Part shown: in pieces, positions 47,650 to 59,251 of the stretch
How the letters are laid out: each line of letters opens with the position of its first letter
Numbering within the stretch: the first letter of the stretch is position 1
Origin: Pseudonocardiaceae bacterium YIM PH 21723
GTDB taxonomy: Bacteria > Actinomycetota > Actinomycetes > Mycobacteriales > Pseudonocardiaceae
Length of the DNA stretch: 64,000 nucleotides
Direction: 5' to 3'
Assembly: GCA_003600225.1 (NCBI GenBank)
Contig: QZFT01000022.1
Location: forward strand, 62,001-126,000
Made by a program: the position numbers and the translations under genes
The notes under the pieces: generated by a model
Database searches by the model: none
What the model was told of the DNA's origin: nothing
What the model saw: only the letters and a program-made list of their open reading frames with translations

Positions 47650-49422
47650 GTGACGGCCGTTGCGCCTCAGCCGATTGCCACACGCCCATACCCGGTGCGG
47701 CAGGCGATCAAGGGTTCGTTCCTGCTGCGGATGCTCCGCACGACCGACCACAAGCAGATCGGCATCCTGTACCTGGTCACCTCGTTCGCCTTCTTCATGG
47801 TGGGCGGCGCGATGGCCATGTTGATCCGTGCTGAGCTGGCACGCCCTGGACAGCAGTTCCTTTCCCAGGAGCAGTACAACCAGCTGTTCACCATGCACGG
47901 CACCATCATGCTGCTGCTGTACGCGACGCCGATTCTGTTCGGCTTCGCGAACTTCGTGCTTCCGCTGCAGATCGGTTCCCCCGATGTGGCGTTCCCCCGG
48001 TTGAACGCCTTCTCTTACTGGCTGTACCTGTTCGGCGGCCTCATCGTGCTGTCCGGCTTCCTGACTCCGGGTGGTGCCGCCGACTTCGGCTGGTTCGCCT
48101 ACACCCCGTTGTCGGACAAGATCCACTCGCCTGGTGTCGGTGCCGACCTGTGGATCACCGGCCTGATCATCGGTGGTCTCGGCACCATCCTCGGTGCGGT
48201 CAACATGATCACCACGGTGGTCTGTCTCCGCGGACCGGGTATGACCATGTGGCGGATGCCGATCTTCACCTGGAACATCCTGGTCACCAGCATCCTGATC
48301 CTGCTGGCCTTCCCGATCCTGACCGCGGCGCTGTTCGGCCTGTTGGCGGACAGACATATCGGGGCACACGTCTTCGACGTGAACAACGGCGGTGTGATCC
48401 TCTGGCAGCACCTGTTCTGGTATTTCGGTCACCCAGAGGTGTACATCGTGGCGCTGCCGTTCTTCGGCATCGTCTCGGAGATCTTCCCGGTCTTCTCCCG
48501 CAAGCCGCTGTTCGGCTACAAGGGTTTGGTCTACGCGACGCTGGCCATCGCCGCGCTGTCCGTGGCCGTGTGGGCCCACCACATGTACGCCACCGGCGCC
48601 GTGCTGCTGCCGTTCTTCGCGTTCATGACCTTCCTGATCGCGGTGCCCACCGGCGTGAAGTTCTTCAACTGGATCGGCACCATGTGGAAGGGGCAGCTGA
48701 CCTTCGAGTCGCCGATGCTCTTCTCCGTCGGCTTCCTGGTGACGTTCCTCTTCGGCGGTCTGACCGGCATCCTGCTGGCCGCGCCGGCGATCGACTTCCA
48801 CGTGTCGGACACCTACTTCGTGGTGGCCCACTTCCACTACGTGCTGTACGGCACGATCGTGTTCGCGACCTTCGCGGGTATCTACTTCTGGTTCCCGAAG
48901 ATCACCGGGCGGATGATGGACGAGGGTCTGGCCAAGCTGCACTTCTGGACCACGTTCATCGGCTTCCACGGCACGTTCCTCATCCAGCACTGGCTGGGCA
49001 ACGAGGGCATGCCGCGCCGGTACGCGGACTACCTGCCGACCGATGGCTTCACCACGTTGAACACCATCTCGTCGATCTTCGCCTTCATCCTGGGCGCCTC
49101 GACGCTGCCGTTCATCTGGAACATCTTCAAGAGCTACCGGTACGGCGAGATCGTCACCGTCGACGACCCGTGGGGCTACGGAAACTCGCTCGAGTGGGCG
49201 ACCTCCTGCCCGCCGCCGCGGCACAACTTCACCGAGCTGCCCCGGATCCGTTCCGAGCGCCCGGCGTTCGAGCTGCACTACCCGCACATGGCCGAGCGCA
49301 TGCGTCTCGAGGCTTACGTGGGTGCCGGTGCGGCGAAGCACACCGAGCACCAGCTCAAGCTCGACGGCTACGGTCACCTGCTCGAGGCGGGTTCGTCTGA
49401 CAAGGACGACGCCACGAAGTAG
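47650..49422 (+). CDS. ctaD: Cytochrome c oxidase subunit I (aa3 type)
   Basis: 590 residues from a GTG with CAGGAGG 5 nt upstream; readings that begin earlier cross non-coding sequence. Subunit I carries haem a and the haem a3-CuB centre where oxygen is reduced and protons are pumped. Visible marks are the low-spin haem His in [13 protein letters not shown], the CuB His and cross-linked Tyr in [20 protein letters not shown], the HH pair in WAHHMYATG, and [11 protein letters not shown] near the end with the remaining haem histidines. The soluble C-terminal extension fits actinobacterial CtaD. serB follows, an order conserved in mycobacteria. Confidence 0.97.
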   Translation: MTAVAPQPIATRPYPVRQAIKGSFLLRMLRTTDHKQIGILYLVTSFAFFMVGGAMAMLIRAELARPGQQFLSQEQYNQLFTMHGTIMLLLYATPILFGFANFVLPLQIGSPDVAFPRLNAFSYWLYLFGGLIVLSGFLTPGGAADFGWFAYTPLSDKIHSPGVGADLWITGLIIGGLGTILGAVNMITTVVCLRGPGMTMWRMPIFTWNILVTSILILLAFPILTAALFGLLADRHIGAHVFDVNNGGVILWQHLFWYFGHPEVYIVALPFFGIVSEIFPVFSRKPLFGYKGLVYATLAIAALSVAVWAHHMYATGAVLLPFFAFMTFLIAVPTGVKFFNWIGTMWKGQLTFESPMLFSVGFLVTFLFGGLTGILLAAPAIDFHVSDTYFVVAHFHYVLYGTIVFATFAGIYFWFPKITGRMMDEGLAKLHFWTTFIGFHGTFLIQHWLGNEGMPRRYADYLPTDGFTTLNTISSIFAFILGASTLPFIWNIFKSYRYGEIVTVDDPWGYGNSLEWATSCPPPRHNFTELPRIRSERPAFELHYPHMAERMRLEAYVGAGAAKHTEHQLKLDGYGHLLEAGSSDKDDATK

Positions 49423-49443
49423 TATTTGATCTACAGCTCACCG

Positions 49444-51306
<1,863 letters not shown>

Positions 51307-51408
51307 GTTGCCTCCTCGCCTCACCCCAGAGTGTGCCATCTGCGTCTGACAAGACAGTTGCTGATGTCCCCAGGGCAGCAAGATCGCCTAGATGGGTATT
51401 CTTGGCTG

Positions 51409-52077
51409 GTGAATGACGATCCTGCGCAGGTACGGGCGATGCCGGTGGTGCTGCGGATCGAGAAGGCCGAGCCGCCGCTGCGCACCCCGTTGCTAGAGGC
51501 CGCCGCAGCGGCCGCGGTCGCCGTCTACCTGGACGAGCGGGCCGCGCCCGGTGGCGAGTGGCACGAGCCGATGAAGCTCTGGGTCGACGGGCGCATCCGC
51601 AAGGTCTCCCGGCGGGCGCGGGGCGCGCACTGGACGGCCGTGCAGGAGCTGCCCGGGCTCACCATCGAGGTGGAGGGCGCGCAGGCCCGTGCCCTGGTGC
51701 CCGGGCCGGTCGATGAACTGCCCAAGATCGTGTCCCGGTTGCAGGTGGGCGGCACCGATCTGCCGGTCGACGAGCCGGACGCGGCCCAGGCGGGTGTCCC
51801 GGTGCTGTGGGTGAATCCGACGGTGCCGATGACGCTGGGCAAGATCGCCGCGCAGGTCGGGCACGGCACGATGCTGCTGGCCGATGCGCTGCGCGAGTAC
51901 GGCCGGGCCGATTTACTCGACCTCTGGAAGAACATGGACCACCGCACCGCCGTGCGCACACCGAATCGCGCGGACTGGGTGACGTTGCTGCGGTCACCCG
52001 ATGCGATCTCGGTGCGCGACGGCGGGTTCACCGAGGTGGCTCCCGGCACCATCACGGTGCTGGCCACCTGGCCCTGA
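51409..52077 (+). CDS. Peptidyl-tRNA hydrolase, Pth2-like
   Basis: 222 residues from a GTG at 51409; no strong ribosome site is visible, and an ATG at 51439 is the alternative. The C-terminal half has the PTH2 pattern LWVNPTVPMTLGKIAAQVGH followed by GTMLLADALREYG and a late threonine-rich strand (APGTITVLATW). PTH2 enzymes release peptides from peptidyl-tRNA. The N-terminal 100 residues are an extra domain of unclear origin, as seen in actinobacterial members. A standard Pth1 is expected elsewhere in the genome. Confidence 0.72.
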   Translation: MNDDPAQVRAMPVVLRIEKAEPPLRTPLLEAAAAAAVAVYLDERAAPGGEWHEPMKLWVDGRIRKVSRRARGAHWTAVQELPGLTIEVEGAQARALVPGPVDELPKIVSRLQVGGTDLPVDEPDAAQAGVPVLWVNPTVPMTLGKIAAQVGHGTMLLADALREYGRADLLDLWKNMDHRTAVRTPNRADWVTLLRSPDAISVRDGGFTEVAPGTITVLATWP

Positions 52078-52153
52078 TCTGGTCCCCAGGGATGATGTAC
52101 GCGGACATCGGCCCATGCGAAGGTGAAATTACTTCGACTTTGGGGGATGAATC

Positions 52154-53395
52154 GTGCGAAACCGTGTCCTGGCCGGAACTCTCGCCGCAGCGATGACGCT
52201 CGCCGGCGCCGTACCGGCCGCCGCCGCCGATCCGATCCGGCCCGTTCTACCTGCCAATACCGGCTCGCACCCGGTGGGGACGACCTCGCTGCACCTGGTC
52301 GACCCGAACCGGACGGATCCCTGGGTGCCGGCCCAGCAGCGCGAGCTGATGATCACCGTGAGCTATCCGGCCGGCTGGTCGCCGGCCGCTCCGCGCGCGG
52401 CCTGGCTCGAGCCCGGCATCGCGAAGGCACTGGAGAAGCAGGTGGGGCTTCCGGTCGGTTCGGTCGACCTGACAGGTGTCCGGCGGCATGCCCGCGGCGG
52501 TGTCCCCGCCGATCTTTCCCGGGGGGCTCGCCCGGTGGTGTTGTTCTCGCCCGGTTTCGGAGTTGCCCGGGAACTGGGGTCGATCCTTTCCGATGATCTC
52601 GCCAGCCGCGGCTACGTCGTCGTCAGCCTGTCGCACACCCACGACTCCAGTGCCGTCGAGTTTCCCGGTGGGCGGATCGAGCCGGGGATGGCCACCTCGA
52701 TCGACCCGGTTGCCATGAAGACGGCCATCGACACCCGGGTCGCCGACACCCGGTTCCTGCTGGACCAGCTGGCCAGGCTGACCCACGGGGACAACCCCGA
52801 TGCCGAGCATCGGGTGCTGCCCCGTGGCCTCGGTGCGGCGCTGGACCTGTCCCGCGTTGGCATGTTCGGCCACTCCTACGGCGGCTTCACCGCAGGCGAG
52901 ACCATGTACCACGACCGCCGGATCGACGCCGGTATCAACCTGGACGGTTCGATGGCCTATGGCCTGGGCCCGATCGCCGGCCAGCCGTACCTGCCGGGTG
53001 AGGTAACCAAGCACGGTCTTGACCGGCCGTTCCTGCTGATGGGCAGCCAGCTCGTCGATCCGCGGACCGGAAAGCTGATCGACCACGATCGGACCGAAAC
53101 CGCCGAACAGTCCTGGCCGGATTTCTGGGCACAGCAACGTGGGTGGAAGCGTGACCTGACCTTGCTCGGCAGCAGGCACGGGGGCTACACCGACTACCAG
53201 GCGATCGTGCCGCAGGTGGCGAGCCTGTTGCCTGCCGGTCAGCGGGAAGCGACGATCGGGACCATCGATCCCGAGCGCTCGCTCACCGCGCAGCGCGACT
53301 ACGTCTCGGCGTTCTTCGACCTGCACCTGAGGGGCCGGAACAGTCACCTGTTCGACGGCCCCTCACCGTGCTATCCGGATGTCAGATTCGTCTAG
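52154..53395 (+). CDS. Secreted PAF-acetylhydrolase-like alpha/beta hydrolase
   Basis: 413 residues from a GTG with GGGGGAT upstream. Signal peptide RVLAGTLAAAMTLAGAVPAA. The pattern follows platelet-activating factor acetylhydrolase II-type esterases: an early strand LMITVSYPAGW, PVVLFSPGFGVARELGS, a SLSHTHDSSA turn, the nucleophile VGMFGHSYGGFTAGE, DAGINLDGSMAYG with the Asp, and GSRHGGYTDYQ with the catalytic His. It would hydrolyse short acyl esters outside the cell, on lipids or other small substrates. Confidence 0.85.
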   Translation: MRNRVLAGTLAAAMTLAGAVPAAAADPIRPVLPANTGSHPVGTTSLHLVDPNRTDPWVPAQQRELMITVSYPAGWSPAAPRAAWLEPGIAKALEKQVGLPVGSVDLTGVRRHARGGVPADLSRGARPVVLFSPGFGVARELGSILSDDLASRGYVVVSLSHTHDSSAVEFPGGRIEPGMATSIDPVAMKTAIDTRVADTRFLLDQLARLTHGDNPDAEHRVLPRGLGAALDLSRVGMFGHSYGGFTAGETMYHDRRIDAGINLDGSMAYGLGPIAGQPYLPGEVTKHGLDRPFLLMGSQLVDPRTGKLIDHDRTETAEQSWPDFWAQQRGWKRDLTLLGSRHGGYTDYQAIVPQVASLLPAGQREATIGTIDPERSLTAQRDYVSAFFDLHLRGRNSHLFDGPSPCYPDVRFV

Positions 53396-54003
53396 TAACC
53401 GGTGCTGAACCGCTGGTTCGGGTGCTTGGGGTTCTCCACCTCGTCCAGGATGGCGATCGCCAGGTCGGCGTAGGAGATGGCCGAGTTGCCGTCGGCGTCG
53501 ACGATGAGCTCCTCGCCGCCGGTGCGGTAGCTGCCACGGCGCTCGCCGGGGGACAGCAGTGCGCCGGGGCTGACCACGGTCCACTCGACGCCCTCGGCCG
53601 CACGCCATACCTCGAGGGCGTCGATGTGCGCCTGGGCGATGGCCTTGTACTCGTCGGGGAAGCCGGGGCTGTCGATCAGCAGGCCGTCGCCCGCCTGGAG
53701 GCCGCCGGCGCCGCCGACGAACAGCACCCGGGTCTTGGCCGCTTTCGCCGCCAGGGCGTGCGCGGCGGCGACCACGGTCTCCGTGCCGTTGACGGCGCTG
53801 ATGATGACGTCGTGGTCGAGGGCGATGGACGCCACCGAGGCGCCGTCGGTCGCGTCGCCTGTGACGACGGCGACGCGCTCGTCGAAGGTCGTCTTGCCGG
53901 GGTTACGCACCACGGCGGTGACCTGGTGGCCGCGGGAGAGGGCCTCGGTGATCAGTTCCTGGCCCTGCTGGCCGCCTGCGCCGAAGATGGCGATCGAGCT
54001 CAT
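53392..54003 (-). CDS. NAD(P)-binding SDR-like protein (NmrA/YhfK type)
   Basis: 203 residues from an ATG at 54003 with GGAGG upstream. The Rossmann motif IAIFGAGGQQGQELITEALS starts the protein, followed by VTAVVRNPGK, VVTGDATDG and LFVGGAGGL. There is no Tyr-x3-Lys active site, which fits the atypical SDR5-like flavin reductase or sensor group. It is divergent from an HxlR regulator, an arrangement typical of redox- or quinone-responsive pairs. Confidence 0.85.
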   Translation of the reverse strand: MSSIAIFGAGGQQGQELITEALSRGHQVTAVVRNPGKTTFDERVAVVTGDATDGASVASIALDHDVIISAVNGTETVVAAAHALAAKAAKTRVLFVGGAGGLQAGDGLLIDSPGFPDEYKAIAQAHIDALEVWRAAEGVEWTVVSPGALLSPGERRGSYRTGGEELIVDADGNSAISYADLAIAILDEVENPKHPNQRFSTGY

Positions 54004-54023
54004 GTTCTGCCTCCATTGACGAT

Positions 54024-54053
54024 TCGCAGCCAACAGTAACCAGTGGTAACTGA
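54024..54053. promoter_or_regulatory. Possible HxlR operator in the divergent gap
   Basis: In the 76-bp gap between the SDR-like and HxlR starts, AGTAACCAGTGGTAACT is an imperfect inverted repeat, followed closely by GAGTACTTC. GTAAC- and GTACT-rich repeats are typical of HxlR-type sites. The call rests on position and symmetry only. Confidence 0.35.
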
Positions 54054-54079
54054 GTACTTCAACGTGATATAGGTACCTC

Positions 54080-54478
54080 ATGGTTACTAACGCGGCTCAC
54101 GTGTTCGATCCGCACCCGCTGCAGTTGGACCCCGAATGTCCGACCCGGCTCGTGCTGGACCGGATCGGGGACCGGTGGACGGTGCTGGTGGTCTTAGTCC
54201 TCAGCTCCGGTCCGCTGCGCTTCACCCAGCTGCGGGACCGGGTAGGTGGGGTGGCGCCCAAGGTGCTCACCCAGACCCTGCGCGCCATGGAACGGGACGG
54301 ATTACTCACCCGCACCGTCTATCCCGAGGTGCCGCCCCGGGTCGAGTACGAGCTCACCGAGCTGGGACTGTCCCTGCAGGCGCCGATCGCGGCCATCGAG
54401 CAGTGGGCCTTCGCCCATACTCAGGAGGTCCTGGCGTCCCGCCGGCGGCACGACTCAGCCGAAGTCCAGGTCCCCTAG
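54080..54478 (+). CDS. HxlR-family transcriptional regulator
   Basis: 132 residues. The HxlR winged-helix pattern is plain: CPTRLVLDRIGDRWTVLVVL, GPLRFTQLRDRVGGVAPKVL, TQTLRAMERDGLLTRTVYPE and VEYELTELGLSL. The single Cys near residue 21, just ahead of the first helix, is where redox-sensing HxlR proteins such as HypR carry their reactive cysteine. It probably controls the divergent SDR-like gene. Its 3' end overlaps the convergent glycoside hydrolase gene by 24 bp. Confidence 0.9.
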   Translation: MVTNAAHVFDPHPLQLDPECPTRLVLDRIGDRWTVLVVLVLSSGPLRFTQLRDRVGGVAPKVLTQTLRAMERDGLLTRTVYPEVPPRVEYELTELGLSLQAPIAAIEQWAFAHTQEVLASRRRHDSAEVQVP

Positions 54479-55399
54479 GTTCACCAGCCGGGCATCGCCC
54501 AGCAGCCGGGCACCACCGGGGATGCTGACCAGGCTGTCCCGGTCCTGCCCGGCCACGAAGCCGACCACCTCCGGGTACCGGTGGGTGGCCCAGAAGATGT
54601 CGCCCGCCGACCAGCCCCGGTGCTGCGGATCCCCGCCCAGCTCGAACAACAGCACGGGCCGGCCCTTGGACACCAGCATCGGATAGTCCTGCTCGTGCGC
54701 GAACTCCCCGGCCTGCGAGTAGAGGCTCGCCCCGACCGCGTCGACCTCGTCATCCGGCGGGTAGCCGTAGTCGATGGGGGAGAAGTGGGACATCGCGGCG
54801 GAGAACCCGGCCAGCACATTCGGGCAGGCCGCCCGCACGATTCTCATCGTGTCCAGCCACAACGCGCGGACACCGGTCTCACTGCGGGCCGGATCGCGGA
54901 CGTCCCGGCCCCACCAGAAGTGCCTGCCGCCCGCCTCGTGCCACGGGCGGAAGATCACCGGTGCGTCGGCGGGCAGCGTCTGGATGTAGGCGATCGCCTG
55001 GTCCAGCACCTGGCGGTAGCGCTTGCTCACCGAGGCCGTGACCCGCAGCAGGTCTCCCAGGTCGGGCTTGCCGTCGTTCTCGTGCCCGGTGCCCACCCAC
55101 GCGGTGGCCAGGTTCTGCGGCCCGTGGAACAGGTTCGGCGGATGCATGCACAGGGACACCGCGCCGCCCGCGGCGATGTGTTCGCGCAGGATCTGCTGGA
55201 CATGGGCGTCCTGGCCGTGCTCGTCCTGATCACCGACCAGGATGTTGGCGCCCAGGATCGCGGGTCGCTCCGGCAGCCGGAGCAGATCATCCGGGGTGGG
55301 GGTTCTGCGGTCCTCCGGCAACTGCTGGCCGGAGAGGACCTGCGATCCGGCGATGCCACGCAGATAGCCGACGAAGGCAGCGGATTTGCCTGAGGCCAT
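54455..55399 (-). CDS. GH26-like glycoside hydrolase (beta-mannanase-like)
   Basis: 314 residues from an ATG at 55399 with AAGGGGGA upstream. The TIM-barrel family GH26 is indicated by VIFRPWHEAGGRHFWWG (acid/base Glu after His) and the late nucleophile strand RPVLLFELGGDPQ, with SLCMHPPNLFH and YGYPPDDEVDAVGASLYSQ between. Such enzymes cleave beta-mannans. No signal peptide is visible, so it may act inside the cell or be exported another way. A non-hydrolytic or altered specificity is possible. Confidence 0.75.
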   Translation of the reverse strand: MASGKSAAFVGYLRGIAGSQVLSGQQLPEDRRTPTPDDLLRLPERPAILGANILVGDQDEHGQDAHVQQILREHIAAGGAVSLCMHPPNLFHGPQNLATAWVGTGHENDGKPDLGDLLRVTASVSKRYRQVLDQAIAYIQTLPADAPVIFRPWHEAGGRHFWWGRDVRDPARSETGVRALWLDTMRIVRAACPNVLAGFSAAMSHFSPIDYGYPPDDEVDAVGASLYSQAGEFAHEQDYPMLVSKGRPVLLFELGGDPQHRGWSAGDIFWATHRYPEVVGFVAGQDRDSLVSIPGGARLLGDARLVNLGDLDFG

Positions 55400-55537
55400 G
55401 GATCCCCCTTCACCCGGGGTCGATGATCCCATCCGACCTGCGGCCGAACGCAGGTTTGTCACCCCAATGTTGGTAATCGGTGCCGGCCCCATGCGCGTCA
55501 CGGCGTGTGACGTGGCGTAGCCGCTAGCTTGGATTTT

Positions 55538-56995
55538 GTGAGCGGACGGATACGAGGACTGGGACGCGCGGTGTTCAGCGCGCTCGCGGTGGTGATCCTG
55601 GTGGGCACCGCCATCGCCTGGGTGTCCGCGAACGGGGTGCTGTCCGGGCTGACCACCTCGGACGCGCTGGGCGACGCGGCGAAGTCCAAGGACGGCGCGA
55701 CCAACATCCTGCTGATCGGCCTCGACTCGCGGAAGGACCAGGACGGCAACCAGTTGCCGAAGGAGATCCTGGACCAGCTGCACGCCGGGGACGGCAACGA
55801 AGGTGGCTACAACACCAACACGCTGATCCTGATGCACGTGCCCAACGACGGCAGCAAGGCCGTCGCGTTCTCCATCCCGCGCGATGACTACGTGTCCGTG
55901 TCCGGGATCAAGGGCTACAGCCGGGCCAAGATCAAGGAAGCCTATGGCCTGAAGAAGGCCGAGACCGAGTCTGCCCTGGTCAAGAAGGGGGTCTCCGACC
56001 GGCACGAGCTGGAGACCCAGTCCAGGGAAGCCGGGCGCAAGGCGACCATCCAGACCGTGCAGGACTTCCTGGGCGTGCCGATCGACCAGTTCGCCGAGGT
56101 GAACCTGGCCGGGTTCTACGATCTGGCCAACGCCCTGGACGGCGTCGAGGTGTGCCTGAACAACCCGGTGCACGACAGCTTCTCCGGCGCCGATTTCCCG
56201 GCGGGCAGGCAGACGTTGAACGGTGCGCAGTCGCTGGCCTTCGTCCGGCAGCGGCACGGGCTGGACAACGGGGACCTGGACCGGACCCGCAGGCAGCAGG
56301 CGTTCATCGCCTCGGTGTCGGCGAAGCTGCGGTCATCGGGCACCTTCACCGACATCGGCCGGATGCGGAAGCTGATCGACACCGCGCAGCAGGACGTGGT
56401 GATCTCCAAGGGCTGGGACGTGCTCGCCTTCGCCCAGCAGGCGCAGAACCTGACCGGCGGGAACCTGCAGTTCAGCACCCTGCCCATCGAAGGTTTCCAG
56501 AAGATCAACGGCCAGGACGTGAACAAGGTCGACGTGGCCAAGGTGCGCAAGATCGTGCAGGTGGCGTTCGGGTTGAAATCCGCGCCCGCCGAGACGCCGC
56601 GCGGGCACAGCACCGTCGACGTGTACAACGCCTCCGGAGCATCGGGGCTGGCCGCGACGGTCGCCACCGGACTGACCGGCAAGGGGTTCCAGCAGGGGGA
56701 GGTGGGCAACGCGGTGGCCACCACCAACTCCAGCGTGGCCTACGGCCCCGGGGCCAGCGGCGATGGGGACGTGGCCGGCACGCTGCTGGGCATCCAGGAC
56801 GTCCGGTCCGATTCCCGGGTGCCGCGCGGGCACCTGAAGGTCGTCATCGGCTCGGACTTCACCCTGCCCGCCGGATTGGAGCCGACCACTGCTCCGCCCC
56901 CGCAGGCGGGCGCCGCCGGTGAGGCCGCCGCCCAGCCCACCGGTTCGCCGAAGCCCGGCGGGGTGGACGGCTCCGGAATCCCGTGCGTGGACTGA
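55538..56995 (+). CDS. LytR-CpsA-Psr (LCP) family protein with LytR_C domain
   Basis: 485 residues from a GTG at 55538; a TTG at 55529 is less likely. One N-terminal membrane helix (AVFSALAVVILVGTAIAWVS) anchors an extracellular LCP domain with NILLIGLDSRKD, AVAFSIPRDDYVSV and LAFVRQRHGLDNGDLDRTRR, whose arginines and aspartates bind the polyprenyl pyrophosphate. LCP enzymes attach arabinogalactan, teichoic acid or capsular glycans to peptidoglycan. A C-terminal LytR_C domain (TVDVYNASGASGLAATVATG) follows, then a Pro/Ala tail. A 22-bp hairpin starts 7 bp after the stop. Confidence 0.9.
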   Translation: MSGRIRGLGRAVFSALAVVILVGTAIAWVSANGVLSGLTTSDALGDAAKSKDGATNILLIGLDSRKDQDGNQLPKEILDQLHAGDGNEGGYNTNTLILMHVPNDGSKAVAFSIPRDDYVSVSGIKGYSRAKIKEAYGLKKAETESALVKKGVSDRHELETQSREAGRKATIQTVQDFLGVPIDQFAEVNLAGFYDLANALDGVEVCLNNPVHDSFSGADFPAGRQTLNGAQSLAFVRQRHGLDNGDLDRTRRQQAFIASVSAKLRSSGTFTDIGRMRKLIDTAQQDVVISKGWDVLAFAQQAQNLTGGNLQFSTLPIEGFQKINGQDVNKVDVAKVRKIVQVAFGLKSAPAETPRGHSTVDVYNASGASGLAATVATGLTGKGFQQGEVGNAVATTNSSVAYGPGASGDGDVAGTLLGIQDVRSDSRVPRGHLKVVIGSDFTLPAGLEPTTAPPPQAGAAGEAAAQPTGSPKPGGVDGSGIPCVD

Positions 56996-57001
56996 TGAGT
57001 G

Positions 57002-57052
57002 GAGCACTTTCTGCAGAAACTGCAAAGGGCGCAGTTTCTGCAGAAAGTGCTC
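57002..57052. terminator. 22-bp perfect hairpin, TTTCTGCAGAAA-arm family
   Basis: The left arm (57002-57023, beginning GAGCACTTTCTGCAGAAACT) pairs exactly with 57031-57052 around a 7-nt loop, between the converging LCP and helicase genes. Each arm contains its own palindrome, TTTCTGCAGAAA, so cruciform or alternative folds are possible. Related words occur at 18458 and 30409. Confidence 0.72.
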
Positions 57053-59087
57053 AGACGTCGATTCGGCGGAGCGCGGCGCGGACCTTTTCCGGGTCGTAGG
57101 TGGTCCAGAAGGGCGGCAGCGACGCGCGCAGGAAGCCGCCGTAGCGGGCGGTGGCGATCCGCGGATCCAGGATGGCGATGACGCCCTTGTCGTTCCCCGA
57201 GCGCAGTAGCCGGCCGACGCCCTGGGCCAGTAGCAGGGCGGCGTGGGTGGCCGCGACGGTGAGGAACCCGTTGCCGCCCCTCGCCTCCACGGCACGCTGT
57301 CGTGCCGACGCGAGGGGATCGTCCGGCCGCGGGAACGGGATCCGGTCGATGATCACCAGCTGGAGCGAGGAACCCGGCACGTCCACGCCCTGCCACAGCG
57401 ACAGGGTGCCGAACAGGCTGGTGCGGGTGTCATCGGCGAACTTGCGCACCAGCAGGCCGGTGGTGTCCTCGCCCTGGCACAGGATCGGCGTCTTCAGCCG
57501 GTCCCGCAGCTCGGCGGCGGCCTGCTTGGCCGCGCGCATCGAGGAGAACAGGGCCAGCGTGCGCCCGCCCGCCGCCTCGATCAGCTCGGCGATCTCGTTC
57601 AGGTAAGCCGGGGCCAGGCCGTCCCGGCCGGGCGGTGGCAGGTGCTTGGCGACGTACAGAATGCCGCTGGACTTGTGCTCGAACGGCGAGCCGACGTCCA
57701 TCCCGGTCCAGCGCAGCACGTCCGAATCGGACGGCGCCTCCTTCTCGCTGGCCGCGCCGGGTGCCCGGCTGACGGTGGACTGCTCGGCGGGCAACCCCCA
57801 CTGCCTGGCCAGGGTGTCGAACGAGCCGCCCAGCGCCAGGGTCGCCGAGGTGAGCACGACGCTGCGCGGCCCGAACAGCTTGTCCCGCAGCAGGCCGCCG
57901 ACGGACAGCGGGGCCACCCGCAGCGTGGGCGGCCGGTTGAACTCGCCGCCGTCGTTGTTCAGCCACACCACGTCGAACCGCTTGGCCGGCTCCGCGTCGA
58001 AGGCTTCGAGGAGCCGGACGGCGGTGTCGTGCACCTCGTCCAGGGCGGCCAGGGCCAGTTTGCGCGCGGTGCTGCCGTCGGTGTCCTCCTTGCGTTCCGG
58101 GCCCAGCCCGGTGATGCACGCGTGCGCGGAGTCGCGCAGTACGGCGAGGGCGCCGCCCAGGGCTTGTGGCAGCTCCTCCAGCCTGCCGCCGCGCATGTCC
58201 TCCAGGACCATGGCCAGCCCGTCGCCCGCCTCGGCCATCCGGTCGGCGATGTCCTGGTCGATCAGCCGGCCACAGCGCCGGGTGGCGGCGGCGACCATCG
58301 GCGCGTTCAGCTCGTTGGTCGCGGCGGAGGTGACCCGGTCCACCAGGTCGTGCGCCTCGTCCACGATCACCACGTCGTGCTCGGGCAGCACGGCGTAGCC
58401 CTGCAACGCGTCGATGGCCAGCAGCGCGTGGTTGGTGACCACCACGTCCGACTTGCCCGCCCGGTTGCGTGCCTTCTCCGCGAAGCAGTCGGTGCCGATC
58501 GGGCACTTGGCCACGCCGAGGCATTCCCGGGCGGTGACGGAGACCTGTTTCCAGGCCGCGTCGGAGACGCCGGGGTTGAGCTCGTCGCGGTCGCCGGTCT
58601 CGGTGTCCGAGGACCACTCGTGCAGCCGCTTCACCTCACGGCCGATCTGGGACAGCTTGAACGGGTCGAACAGCGCGTCCTCCGGCTCGTCCGGCGCGCC
58701 GGTGTGGATGCGGTGCATGCACAGGTAGTTGCGCCGGCCCTTGAGGATGGCGAAGGTCGGTTCCCGGTCCAGCTCGGGCTTCAGCGCCTTGGCCAGCCGG
58801 GGCAGGTCCCGGTCCACCAGCTGGGTCTGCAGCGCGATGGTGGCGGTGGAGACGACGACGGTGGTGCCGTCGGCGACCGCGTGCCGCACCGAGGGCACCA
58901 GGTAGGCCAGCGACTTTCCGGTTCCGGTACCCGCCTGCACGGCGAGGTGCTCGCCGGTGCGGATGGTGTGGTCGACGGCCTCGGCCATCGACAACTGACC
59001 TGGGCGCTCCGAACCACCGACAGCCGCGACCGCGGTCTCCATCAGGGACCGGACGCTGGGTGGGGTGGAGCGTGAGGAGCTGGACAC
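57051..59087 (-). CDS. DinG/XPD-like ATP-dependent DNA helicase
   Basis: 678 residues from a GTG at 59087; an ATG at 59138 would add 17, and neither has a strong ribosome site. Walker A VQAGTGTGKSLAYLVP, DEAH box VVIVDEAHDLVD, and helicase motifs ALFSSMRAAKQ, GTLSLWQGVDVPG and AQGVGRLLRSGNDKG are in order. Cysteines in YLCMHR and ECLGVAKCPIGTDC fit the four-Cys iron-sulfur cluster of the XPD/DinG family. It unwinds DNA 5' to 3' at damaged or structured sites. The stop overlaps the terminal hairpin. Confidence 0.9.
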   Translation of the reverse strand: MSSSSRSTPPSVRSLMETAVAAVGGSERPGQLSMAEAVDHTIRTGEHLAVQAGTGTGKSLAYLVPSVRHAVADGTTVVVSTATIALQTQLVDRDLPRLAKALKPELDREPTFAILKGRRNYLCMHRIHTGAPDEPEDALFDPFKLSQIGREVKRLHEWSSDTETGDRDELNPGVSDAAWKQVSVTARECLGVAKCPIGTDCFAEKARNRAGKSDVVVTNHALLAIDALQGYAVLPEHDVVIVDEAHDLVDRVTSAATNELNAPMVAAATRRCGRLIDQDIADRMAEAGDGLAMVLEDMRGGRLEELPQALGGALAVLRDSAHACITGLGPERKEDTDGSTARKLALAALDEVHDTAVRLLEAFDAEPAKRFDVVWLNNDGGEFNRPPTLRVAPLSVGGLLRDKLFGPRSVVLTSATLALGGSFDTLARQWGLPAEQSTVSRAPGAASEKEAPSDSDVLRWTGMDVGSPFEHKSSGILYVAKHLPPPGRDGLAPAYLNEIAELIEAAGGRTLALFSSMRAAKQAAAELRDRLKTPILCQGEDTTGLLVRKFADDTRTSLFGTLSLWQGVDVPGSSLQLVIIDRIPFPRPDDPLASARQRAVEARGGNGFLTVAATHAALLLAQGVGRLLRSGNDKGVIAILDPRIATARYGGFLRASLPPFWTTYDPEKVRAALRRIDV

Positions 59088-59251
59088 GTCCGAGGACGTT
59101 ACCCGGCAGCCCCGACAGCGTTGAGGGGGTGGCGCCATTGGGCCATTCGCCTGATTCCGCTATGCCCCTACCGAGTCGCGGTTAACGCGAATCCGACTCG
59201 GGTTTACCGTGGGTCATCGACCCATTCCGCAACGCGACAAGAGGTCATCTG

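Noticed and set aside
46929-47834. 301-residue plus-strand open frame upstream of ctaD
   Set aside because: It spans repeat copy C and two hairpins and enters ctaD out of frame.
47524-49377. 617-residue minus-strand open frame opposite ctaD
   Set aside because: Shadow of ctaD, whose haem- and copper-binding motifs are intact on the plus strand.
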